Positions 1-5,051 of a stretch of 5,348 nucleotides of DNA are shown here, piece by piece; position 1 is the stretch's first letter, and each line of letters starts with the position of its first letter. This stretch comes from Candidatus Rifleibacteriota bacterium (GTDB lineage Bacteria; Muiribacteriota; Ozemobacteria; Ozemobacterales; Ozemobacteraceae). The notes beneath the pieces are model-generated. The model did not search any database. It saw only the letters and a list, made by a program, of their open reading frames with translations, and was not told the DNA's origin. The stretch lies in NCBI GenBank assembly GCA_028691595.1, contig JAQUZA010000257.1, positions 1 to 5,348 of the forward strand, given 5' to 3'. Both the position numbers and the translations under genes were made by a program.

Positions 1-1133
1 AGACTGCCAAGGATTTCTTCATTGTGCTGGCCAAGCACCGGAGCAGGAAACCTTACTTCAGTCGGAGTATCGGAAAGCTTAATGGGGCTTCCGGGTATTT
101 TTATCAGCCCGGCAACCGGGTGAGTCAGTTCGAGAAGCATCTTGCGTGCAATGACCTGCGGGTCAGAAAGGACTTGACTGATTGTATTTATCGGGCCTGC
201 CGGCACGTGTGCGGCTTCGAGCTTTGGCAACCAGTAACCTGAACTATGAACGCTCATTACATCATTAAGAATCGGCAGCAGGTCGGTCATATGTTCGCAG
301 CGACTGTTATTTGAGGCAAAGCGGCGATCGGATGCCAGATCAGGGCGACCGATAATTGAGCAGAGATTCGCCCAGAGCTGATCATTGCCGCAGGCAATGT
401 TGATATACCCATCAGCGGTTTTAACTGAAGTAAAGGGGGCAATAGAAGGATGCCGATTACCTATGGGCACAGGGTCTATGCCTGAACCGGTAAAGCGGGC
501 AATAGCATTTTCAAGAATCGCTACCATGCAGTCGAGCATGGCCACATCGACCATCTGCCCCTGGCCGGTATTAGTGCGGTTATACAAAGCACTTAGAATA
601 CCTATTGCCGAAAAAACCCCGGCAAAAATATCAGCTATTGAACTGCCAACCTTGGTTGGTTGTGAGGCATCGGGACCGGTAATGCTCATCAGGCCGCCCA
701 TTCCCTGAATGATCAGGTCGTATGCGGGCCTGCTGCTGTAAGGGCCGGTTTGCCCGAAACCAGATGAGGCAGCATAAATGAGGCGCGGATTTAACTGCTT
801 GAGTTTTTCGTAATCGAGACCAAGTTTTTTCATTACACCGGGCTTAAAATTTTCGACCAGGACATCGGCTTTTTCAATGAGTTTAAAAAAGACTTCCCGG
901 CCCTTTTCTGATTTAAGGTCAAGGGTCAGGCTTTTCTTGCCTCTGTTAATGCTCATGAAATAAGCGCTTTCGCCATGCAGATGCGGGCCAAAAGCTCTTG
1001 AATCATCGCCGGTTCCTGGTTTTTCAATCTTTATGATTTCAGCACCAAGATCCGCGAGGGTCATGGTGCAGAAAGGCCCGGCAAGAACTCTGGTGAGATC
1101 GATTACTTTAATTCCGTGCAGTGGACCTGGCAT
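1..1133 (-). CDS. CaiB/BaiF family (family III) CoA-transferase, 3' end off the left edge
   Basis: This is a family III CoA-transferase, a group that moves CoA between carboxylic acids through an aspartyl-CoA intermediate and acts in the cytoplasm. Translating the reverse strand from the ATG at 1133 gives about 377 uninterrupted residues. The N-terminus reads MPGPLHGIKVIDLTRVLAGP, followed by the family-typical ADLGAEIIKIEKPGTGDD, then SINRGKKSLTLDLKSEKGR (about 65-83), VLVENFKPGVMKKLGLDY, GFGQTGPYSSRPAYD (Asp139) and VGSSIADIFAG. Asp168 in the last motif is the expected catalytic aspartate (Asp169 in formyl-CoA transferase). APVLGQHNEEILG near the edge is a normal C-terminal motif, so probably only some 10-30 residues are missing. 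The start lies 3 nt after the upstream amidase stop, and a GGAG inside the end of that gene serves as ribosome site, which suggests translational coupling. The substrate is not readable: formyl-CoA, carnitine, succinyl-CoA:acid transferases and alpha-methylacyl-CoA racemases share this fold. The family call is firm; the reaction is open. Confidence 0.93.
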   Translation of the reverse strand, partial: MPGPLHGIKVIDLTRVLAGPFCTMTLADLGAEIIKIEKPGTGDDSRAFGPHLHGESAYFMSINRGKKSLTLDLKSEKGREVFFKLIEKADVLVENFKPGVMKKLGLDYEKLKQLNPRLIYAASSGFGQTGPYSSRPAYDLIIQGMGGLMSITGPDASQPTKVGSSIADIFAGVFSAIGILSALYNRTNTGQGQMVDVAMLDCMVAILENAIARFTGSGIDPVPIGNRHPSIAPFTSVKTADGYINIACGNDQLWANLCSIIGRPDLASDRRFASNNSRCEHMTDLLPILNDVMSVHSSGYWLPKLEAAHVPAGPINTISQVLSDPQVIARKMLLELTHPVAGLIKIPGSPIKLSDTPTEVRFPAPVLGQHNEEILGS

Positions 1134-1136
1134 TTT

Positions 1137-2033
1137 CTATCTCCAGCGGGTGTTATATGGAATTCGCCTGGCCGGTTCGAACGAAGAACGGCCCTGGGTG
1201 AGAATACCCATGTATGAGGTAATATTACGATCTTCAATATGATCAAAAATCTGCGGAGTTGAGGAGTTTGGAACAACTGTTCGAATCGGATCAGGGTCAA
1301 GGTCTGCCCAGACGAATTCATCGGAGGCTCTTGCCTGAGAAAGCTTCACACCATTAGGGTGAACGATCATCGATGAGCCGAAGAAATAGGCTCCGCTCGC
1401 ATCTGGCCCAACACTGTTGGCGGCAACCCAGTATACATGGTTGTCGTAAGCCCTGGCGCGATTGGTGAGTTCCCAGTGGTCAAAGGTGCGCATAAAAGCT
1501 GAAGGTCTGCAGATGACCTCGGCACCCTTGAGAGCAGTCACTCTCGCAAGCTCAGGGAAATCTCCGTCATAGCAGATGACAATTCCGATTTTTCCGATGG
1601 GGGTTTCGATGCAGCAAGAATCGTTGCCTGGAGTTGTCCAGCCACCACCTTCAAGCCTTTCAGTCGGGAATGGATGAGTTTTGCGGTATAGACCCAGCAA
1701 TCCTTCGGGGCCGACCAGGGCGGCACTATTGAAAACGATTCCCTTTTCGGGGCCACGTTCATAAGTGGGGAAACAAATATAGCAGTTGAATTCTTTCGCC
1801 CAGGAGATAGCGCGGTCGGTAAGTCGACCAGGAATTGTGTCTACTACTTCCCAGAGGTCCTCGGCCTTGCCGCGAGGGGTAAACCCGGTGGTAAAGCTTT
1901 CTGGAAGGACGATCAGATTAGCCCTGGAAGCTTTTGAGCATTCTGAAATCAGCTCATACGCTCTATCCATGTTTCGTTCAACGGCCATCGGCTCCACAGA
2001 AAACTGTACGGCTGCGGCAACTATTTTTTGCAT
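1137..2033 (-). CDS. Carbon-nitrogen hydrolase (nitrilase/amidase superfamily)
   Basis: This 298-residue protein belongs to the nitrilase superfamily, cytoplasmic thiol enzymes that hydrolyse amides, nitriles or N-carbamoyl compounds. The full Glu-Lys-Cys triad is visible: Glu45 in VLPESFTTGF, Lys118 in LYRKTHPFPTE and Cys154 in GIVICYDGDFPE. The CxDGxxPE context and the following TALKGAEVICRPSAF recall the aliphatic amidase/formamidase branch more than carbamoylputrescine amidase or beta-ureidopropionase, but this is a motif impression, not a phylogeny. It has no signal peptide and its length suits a single-domain member. The chosen ATG at 2033 starts the conserved first strand (MQKIVAAAVQF). 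It has AAAGGAGT at 2043-2050, with 10 nt between GGAG and ATG. An ATG 8 nt further upstream is in another frame and too close to that site. The CoA-transferase follows after 3 nt, so the pair may hydrolyse an amide and then activate the acid as a CoA ester (inference). Confidence 0.92.
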   Translation of the reverse strand: MQKIVAAAVQFSVEPMAVERNMDRAYELISECSKASRANLIVLPESFTTGFTPRGKAEDLWEVVDTIPGRLTDRAISWAKEFNCYICFPTYERGPEKGIVFNSAALVGPEGLLGLYRKTHPFPTERLEGGGWTTPGNDSCCIETPIGKIGIVICYDGDFPELARVTALKGAEVICRPSAFMRTFDHWELTNRARAYDNHVYWVAANSVGPDASGAYFFGSSMIVHPNGVKLSQARASDEFVWADLDPDPIRTVVPNSSTPQIFDHIEDRNITSYMGILTQGRSSFEPARRIPYNTRWR

Positions 2034-2078
2034 ACTTCATGTACTCCTTTGAACCATGCTGTAAAAACTCGGCGTATC

Positions 2079-2087
2079 AGCATAGCA
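2079..2087 (-). promoter_or_regulatory. Candidate extended -10 for the amidase/CoA-transferase operon
   Basis: On the minus strand the sequence TGCTATGCT fits an extended -10 (TGn followed by TATGCT, hexamer at 2084-2079). It would start transcription near 2072 and leave a leader of about 40 nt containing the ribosome site. No good -35 hexamer stands at the standard distance (GTGCAA occupies that spot), as is common for extended -10 promoters. This is a weak prediction by eye. Confidence 0.3.
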
Positions 2088-2142
2088 TAATTCAGACAAT
2101 TTTGCACACATCTGCATTCATCGGGATCAGGCTTCCTTATGC

Positions 2143-2160
2143 CTGCAGCTGCAATTGCAG
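2143..2160. repeat. Cluster of nested palindromes, possible operator
   Basis: Three perfect palindromes overlap here: CTGCAG at 2143-2148, GCAGCTGC at 2145-2152 and CTGCAATTGCAG at 2149-2160. The last is 12 bp with exact twofold symmetry, a size typical of a dimeric regulator half-site pair. It lies between the two candidate divergent promoters, about 60 bp upstream of the amidase -10 and about 60 bp upstream of the pgi -35. Binding by a regulator is an inference; no family-specific consensus was recognised. Confidence 0.4.
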
Positions 2161-2221
2161 ACCATTTTGCCTGCCAGGTGATGTCGATCAGGTGCAGCAT
2201 CTTTTATAGGCCTCTCTGAGG

Positions 2222-2251
2222 TTGAATTGTTGGCGTTAATTAGAGTATATA
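2222..2251 (+). promoter_or_regulatory. Candidate sigma70-type promoter for pgi
   Basis: TTGAAT at 2222-2227 and TATATA at 2246-2251 are separated by 18 bp, each matching 4 of 6 consensus positions. TATACA at 2248-2253 is an overlapping alternative -10. Transcription would begin near 2258, giving a leader of about 30 nt that carries the ribosome site at 2278-2283. The surrounding sequence is AT-rich compared with the upstream palindrome region, which fits a promoter, but this is a prediction by eye. Confidence 0.4.
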
Positions 2252-2286
2252 CAGACTTGAAGCAAAAAAAATTGAGCGGAGGTCAT

Positions 2287-3981
2287 ATGAATTATTCATC
2301 AAAGATAGATACAGAAATCAGAGCGGGCAAAGAGCTGACTTTGACCCATGAATGGAAAGCTCTGGAAGATCATTACAAAAGCATCAAAAATAAGCACATG
2401 CGCGAACTTTTCGCTGCAGATCCTGATCGATTCAAAAAATTCAGTATCGAGCTCGGTGATCTGCTGCTCGACTACTCCAAAAATCGAATCGACACTGAAA
2501 CTATGAAGCTCCTTTTTGATCTTGCCGGGGCTTCCGGGGTCAAAGAAGCAGCCACAGCAATGTTTAAGGGCGAAAAGATCAACTGGACTGAAGGTCGGGC
2601 AGTTCTTCACAGTGCTCTTCGCAATCGCTATGACACCCCAGTTGTGGTAGACGGTGTCGATGTAATGCCTGAAGTAAAAGCCGTTCTTGCAAAGATGAAA
2701 GGTTTCTGCCACCGGGTTAGAAGCGGCGAATGGCTTGGCTACACCGGCAAAAAGATTCGCAATGTTGTCAATATTGGCATTGGTGGCTCTGACCTGGGCC
2801 CCGTAATGATGTGTGAGGCTCTTAAACATTATGCCGACGGCCCTGAGGTCAGATTTGTTTCAAACGTTGATGGCACTGATTTTGTAGAAAAAACCCTTAA
2901 GTTGAACCCTGAAGAAACCTTGTTCATTGTAGCTTCAAAAACATTTACCACCCAGGAAACAATGACAAACGCCGGCACTGCCCGCGAATGGCTTCTTAAG
3001 GCATTAAAAGACGAAAAAGCGGTCGCATCACATTTTGTTGCTCTCTCGACTAACAAGGCAGCGGTAGAAAGTTTCGGCATAGACTCAAATAATATGTTTG
3101 AATTTTGGGACTGGGTTGGCGGCCGCTATTCATCCTGGTCTGCCATTGGGCTATCTATTGCCATCTCTATAGGTTTCGAGCGTTTCGAAGAAATCCTTGC
3201 AGGGGCCTGTGAGCTTGACAGACATTTTGCCGAAGCACCACTCGAGAAGAATCTTCCGGTCATCCTGGCTCTGCTGGGCATCTGGTATAACAATTTCTTT
3301 GGATGTGAAAGCATGGCAATCCTGCCATACGACCAGTATCTGCACCGTTTTGCCGCCTATTTTCAGCAGGGTGACATGGAAAGCAACGGCAAATATGTTG
3401 ATCGCGAAGGAAAGAGCGTGAGTTATCAAACCGGGCCCGTTATATGGGGTGAGCCAGGCACTAATGGACAACACGCCTTCTATCAGCTGATTCACCAAGG
3501 AACGAAGTTGATTCCAGCAGATTTTATCGGTTTTATCAAAACTCACAACCCGGTCGGAGACCACCATTTAAAATTGATGGCCAACTTTTTTGCCCAGACT
3601 GAGGCTTTGATGAAAGGCAAAAGCGCGGCAGAGGTTCAGGAAGATTTTGCCCGGGAAAAAATATCTGGAGAAAAAGCAGCGATGCTTCTTCCCCACAAAG
3701 TTTTTGCCGGAAACCGGCCAACAAACTCAATTCTTATTAAAGAACTTACCCCGTTCAACCTTGGCATGCTTGTAGCCCTTTACGAAATGAAAATTTTTGT
3801 TCAGGGAATCATCTGGCGCATCAACAGTTTTGACCAGTGGGGGGTAGAACTTGGCAAAGTGCTTGCCAAAGCCATTTTAAAAGAAGAAGAAGAATTGATA
3901 CAAGGCAAGAACGTCAACCTTCAGCACCATGATTCTTCCACAGCCGGTCTTTTACAGCATTTTGCCAGTCACAGCCGTTAA
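2287..3981 (+). CDS. pgi: Glucose-6-phosphate isomerase
   Basis: This cytoplasmic enzyme interconverts glucose 6-phosphate and fructose 6-phosphate in glycolysis and gluconeogenesis. The 564-residue product is close to the usual size of the long bacterial form (E. coli about 549). Clear family motifs are NIGIGGSDLGPVM (phosphate-binding first SIS domain), FIVASKTFTTQETMTNA, DWVGGRYSSWSAIGL with Arg280, QQGDMESNGK with the catalytic base Glu365, GTNGQHAFYQLIHQGT with His396, and SFDQWGVELGK with Lys524. All residues expected for ring opening and isomerisation are therefore present. The start at 2287 is chosen because GGAGGT at 2278-2283 sits just before it and the protein then begins with the normal helical N-terminus. 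An in-frame TTG at 2227 would add 20 residues without a ribosome site and would overlap the candidate promoter. The gene appears to have its own promoter; a small charged-protein gene follows after 71 nt. No frameshift or missing motif was seen. Confidence 0.98.
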   Translation: MNYSSKIDTEIRAGKELTLTHEWKALEDHYKSIKNKHMRELFAADPDRFKKFSIELGDLLLDYSKNRIDTETMKLLFDLAGASGVKEAATAMFKGEKINWTEGRAVLHSALRNRYDTPVVVDGVDVMPEVKAVLAKMKGFCHRVRSGEWLGYTGKKIRNVVNIGIGGSDLGPVMMCEALKHYADGPEVRFVSNVDGTDFVEKTLKLNPEETLFIVASKTFTTQETMTNAGTAREWLLKALKDEKAVASHFVALSTNKAAVESFGIDSNNMFEFWDWVGGRYSSWSAIGLSIAISIGFERFEEILAGACELDRHFAEAPLEKNLPVILALLGIWYNNFFGCESMAILPYDQYLHRFAAYFQQGDMESNGKYVDREGKSVSYQTGPVIWGEPGTNGQHAFYQLIHQGTKLIPADFIGFIKTHNPVGDHHLKLMANFFAQTEALMKGKSAAEVQEDFAREKISGEKAAMLLPHKVFAGNRPTNSILIKELTPFNLGMLVALYEMKIFVQGIIWRINSFDQWGVELGKVLAKAILKEEEELIQGKNVNLQHHDSSTAGLLQHFASHSR

Positions 3982-3989
3982 ACAGGCTA

Positions 3990-4034
3990 TTGCTATTTTC
4001 ATAAAAAATGATTATCTTTGTAGGTAGAAGATAA
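3990..4034 (+). promoter_or_regulatory. Candidate promoter with inverted repeat before the small charged-protein gene
   Basis: TTGCTA at 3990-3995 and TATCTT at 4013-4018, 17 bp apart, form a plausible sigma70-type promoter in the pgi downstream gap. The -10 lies inside the left arm of a perfect 7-bp inverted repeat (TTATCTT at 4012-4018, AAGATAA at 4028-4034, 9-nt spacer). The repeat could be an operator or a weak RNA hairpin. It lacks the GC-rich stem and T-run of a terminator, so read-through from pgi into the next gene is also possible. Confidence 0.3.
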
Positions 4035-4052
4035 ATGAAAGGTGGCAAATTT

Positions 4053-4319
4053 ATGGTTAGCAAAGTATCTGGATATCAGCAAAGACCAGTCGAGTATTCA
4101 CGCGAGCCTCAGCCTCGTGAAGCCGAGAAAAAGCAGCCCGAGTCACGTGAAGTCGACAATCGTCAGGCCGAAACTCGCGAAGCGCAGCGCATGCGAGCCG
4201 AAAAAGCCGAACCCTCAGCCGCAGAGCGTCGTGCCGAAGATGCCGCCAGAGCAGAGCAGGCTGCCAGACCTAAACAGGCCAGTCAGATACTTGGCAGCAG
4301 AATAGATATTTTTGCCTGA
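4053..4319 (+). CDS. Small Arg/Glu/Ala/Gln-rich charged protein, unknown function
   Basis: This encodes an 88-residue protein that I do not recognise. The start at 4053 (MVSKVSGYQQRPVEYS) is preferred because AAAGGTGG at 4038-4045 precedes it by 7 nt; an ATG at 4035 would add six residues but has a poorer site. The middle is low-complexity and strongly charged, and contains three consecutive 10-residue repeats encoded by 4116-4145, 4146-4175 and 4176-4205 (REAEKKQPES, REVDNRQAET, REAQRMRAEK). An Ala/Glu/Arg stretch that should form a single helix or coiled coil follows. The C-terminus changes to a hydrophobic end, ILGSRIDIFA, which may be a docking or recognition tail. There is no signal peptide, membrane segment or cysteine. 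A strong terminator directly follows, which supports a real gene. The frame overlapping it at 4042-4305 lacks these traits. It could be disordered, nucleic-acid binding or a structural linker; no function is assigned. Confidence 0.7.
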   Translation: MVSKVSGYQQRPVEYSREPQPREAEKKQPESREVDNRQAETREAQRMRAEKAEPSAAERRAEDAARAEQAARPKQASQILGSRIDIFA

Positions 4320-4339
4320 CCGCTGAATTTTTGATTAGT

Positions 4340-4379
4340 AATCGTCGGTTCGTGCTCATGCATGCACCGACGATTTTTT
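4340..4379 (+). terminator. Rho-independent terminator after the small charged-protein gene
   Basis: A perfect 10-bp stem, AATCGTCGGT at 4340-4349 with ACCGACGATT at 4366-4375, encloses a 16-nt loop. It runs into a stretch of six T residues (4374-4379). It begins about 20 nt after the preceding stop codon. The opposite orientation has no comparable T-run, so it acts rightward. It separates the pgi/small-protein unit from the microcompartment genes, which therefore need their own promoter. Confidence 0.92.
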
Positions 4380-4401
4380 ATTTGCCGCTGTTGCAATAAT
4401 G

Positions 4402-4430
4402 TTGCGCATTAGCCGCGAATCTGGTAGATT
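4402..4430 (+). promoter_or_regulatory. Candidate promoter for the microcompartment operon
   Basis: TTGCGC at 4402-4407 and TAGATT at 4425-4430 are spaced by 17 bp, and the -10 is preceded by TGG at 4422-4424, making an extended -10. The -35 is weak (three of six matches). A short inverted repeat, AATCT-GGT-AGATT at 4418-4430, overlaps the -10 and could be an operator. A 10-bp AT palindrome (TTAAATTTAA, 4438-4447) follows in the leader. Its position between a strong terminator and the first shell gene makes a promoter here necessary, though the exact hexamers are a guess. Confidence 0.42.
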
Positions 4431-4461
4431 TTCTCTGTTAAATTTAATGGGCAGGTGAAAC

Positions 4462-4725
4462 ATGTATCTTGGTCGCGTGCTTGGCCGTGCTGTCTGTACA
4501 GCAAAAGACCCGACGTTAAAAGGCCTGAAGCTTATTATTGTCACACGCATTGACGGCAATGGTAATGCCAAAGGGAAACCTTTCATTGCCTGCGATTCAA
4601 TTGGAGCCGGCCAGGGCGAAACCGTCTTTTTATGTGGCGGTGGTGAAGCCGCTTTCCCGTTCGTAAAAACCCGCCCACCTTCCGATGCAAGTATTCTAGG
4701 CGTCATCGATAATATCAAAGGCTGA
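4462..4725 (+). CDS. Bacterial microcompartment vertex protein, EutN/CcmL (BMC-P) family
   Basis: This 87-residue protein is a BMC-P shell component. Five copies form a pentamer that caps the vertices of the polyhedral protein shell around a metabolic compartment. The family pattern is complete: MYLGRVLGRAVCTAKDPTLKG at the N-terminus, GLKLIIVTRID (21-31), FIACDSIGAGQGETVFLCGGGEAA (41-64) and the closing PSDASILGVIDNI (73-85). Length matches EutN, CcmL and PduN. The segment between the glycine-rich turn and the last strand carries FPFVKTRPP instead of the more usual short polar stretch. The start has AGGTG at 4453-4457, 4 nt upstream. It is the first gene after a terminator and a candidate promoter, and a second, diverged vertex gene starts 1 nt after its stop, so it opens a shell operon. 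Membership is firm; which compartment type it serves cannot be told from this protein alone. Confidence 0.95.
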   Translation: MYLGRVLGRAVCTAKDPTLKGLKLIIVTRIDGNGNAKGKPFIACDSIGAGQGETVFLCGGGEAAFPFVKTRPPSDASILGVIDNIKG

Positions 4726-4726
4726 T

Positions 4727-5035
4727 ATGGAAATCTGTAAAGTTGTAAAACAGGTTGTATCTACGGTAAAGAACGATGCCTTCATAGGCTACCCGCTCTT
4801 GCTTGTACAACCCTTGAACATGAAGCTCGAAAACAAGGGTTCAGAGGTTCTGTGTCTCGACTTTATGGGTGCCAGCCTCGGAGAACTTGTTCTGATAATG
4901 AAGGAAGGCAGTTCAGTTAATGACATGATGGGCATGGCTGAAGCTCCGGCCGATGCAGCCATCATTGGAATCGTTGATCATATAACCCTTGAAGACCAGC
5001 GTATATTTGAAAAATCCCGTGCCGAAGCAGCTTAG
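4727..5035 (+). CDS. Second bacterial microcompartment vertex protein, EutN/CcmL (BMC-P) family
   Basis: This is a 102-residue paralogue of the preceding shell vertex protein. It shows the same fold markers: MEICKVVKQVVSTVKNDAFIGYPLLLVQPLN at the start, then VLCLDFMGASLGELVLIMKEGSS (41-63) and APADAAIIGIVDHI (73-86). It departs from the first copy in lacking the LGRV start and in having a charged C-terminal extension of about 16 residues after the domain (TLEDQRIFEKSRAEAA). That extension could face the shell interior or contact a partner. The ATG is 1 nt after the upstream stop, with AAAGG at 4717-4721 inside the previous gene, so translation is probably coupled. Diverged pairs or triplets of BMC-P genes in one operon are known from several metabolosome types, including planctomycete-type and some glycyl-radical loci. 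The two copies probably occupy different vertices or form distinct pentamers (inference). Confidence 0.94.
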   Translation: MEICKVVKQVVSTVKNDAFIGYPLLLVQPLNMKLENKGSEVLCLDFMGASLGELVLIMKEGSSVNDMMGMAEAPADAAIIGIVDHITLEDQRIFEKSRAEAA

Positions 5036-5051
5036 AGCAGGAGGCTTATAG

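Larger units (their letters stand above)
2034..2286. other. Divergent intergenic region between the amidase and pgi
   Basis: About 250 bp separate the two divergently transcribed genes, and no convincing gene lies here; the short open frames that cross it look random. It holds candidate promoters for each side, a cluster of overlapping palindromes at 2143-2160, and weaker repeats. These are the inverted pair CAGGC/GCCTG at 2128-2132 and 2141-2145, CCTG-C-CAGG at 2170-2178, and a direct repeat of CAGGTG at 2175-2180 and 2189-2194. GATCAGG also occurs twice (2125-2131 and 2186-2192). The density of such motifs suggests binding sites for one or more regulators, but no known operator is recognised. 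Confidence 0.6.

Noticed and set aside
385..708. Plus-strand open frame of 107 codons opposite the CoA-transferase
   Set aside because: The minus strand reads a clear CaiB/BaiF protein through the entire region, so this is an antisense shadow.
2041..2230. Possible short gene or small RNA in the divergent intergenic region
   Set aside because: No start with a good ribosome site, and no hairpin plus T-run to end a transcript. The palindromes fit regulatory DNA better.
2227..2286. In-frame TTG start 20 codons upstream of the chosen pgi ATG
   Set aside because: There is no ribosome site before it, it overlaps the candidate promoter, and a strong GGAGGT stands directly before the ATG at 2287.
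2299..2829. Minus-strand open frame of 176 codons opposite pgi
   Set aside because: It lies antisense to highly conserved isomerase motifs, has no recognisable domain, and is a by-product of codon use.
4035..4052. Upstream ATG giving a six-residue longer small charged protein
   Set aside because: Its upstream sequence is a poor ribosome site, whereas AAAGGTGG is well spaced from the ATG at 4053. It remains possible.
4042..4305. Overlapping plus-strand frame of 87 codons inside the small charged-protein gene
   Set aside because: It covers nearly the same span in another frame with no better start. The repeat structure and the stop just before the terminator fit the 4053-4319 frame.
4356..4718. 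Minus-strand open frame of 120 codons opposite the first vertex gene
   Set aside because: It runs through the terminator stem and antisense to a clear EutN/CcmL protein, with no family resemblance.
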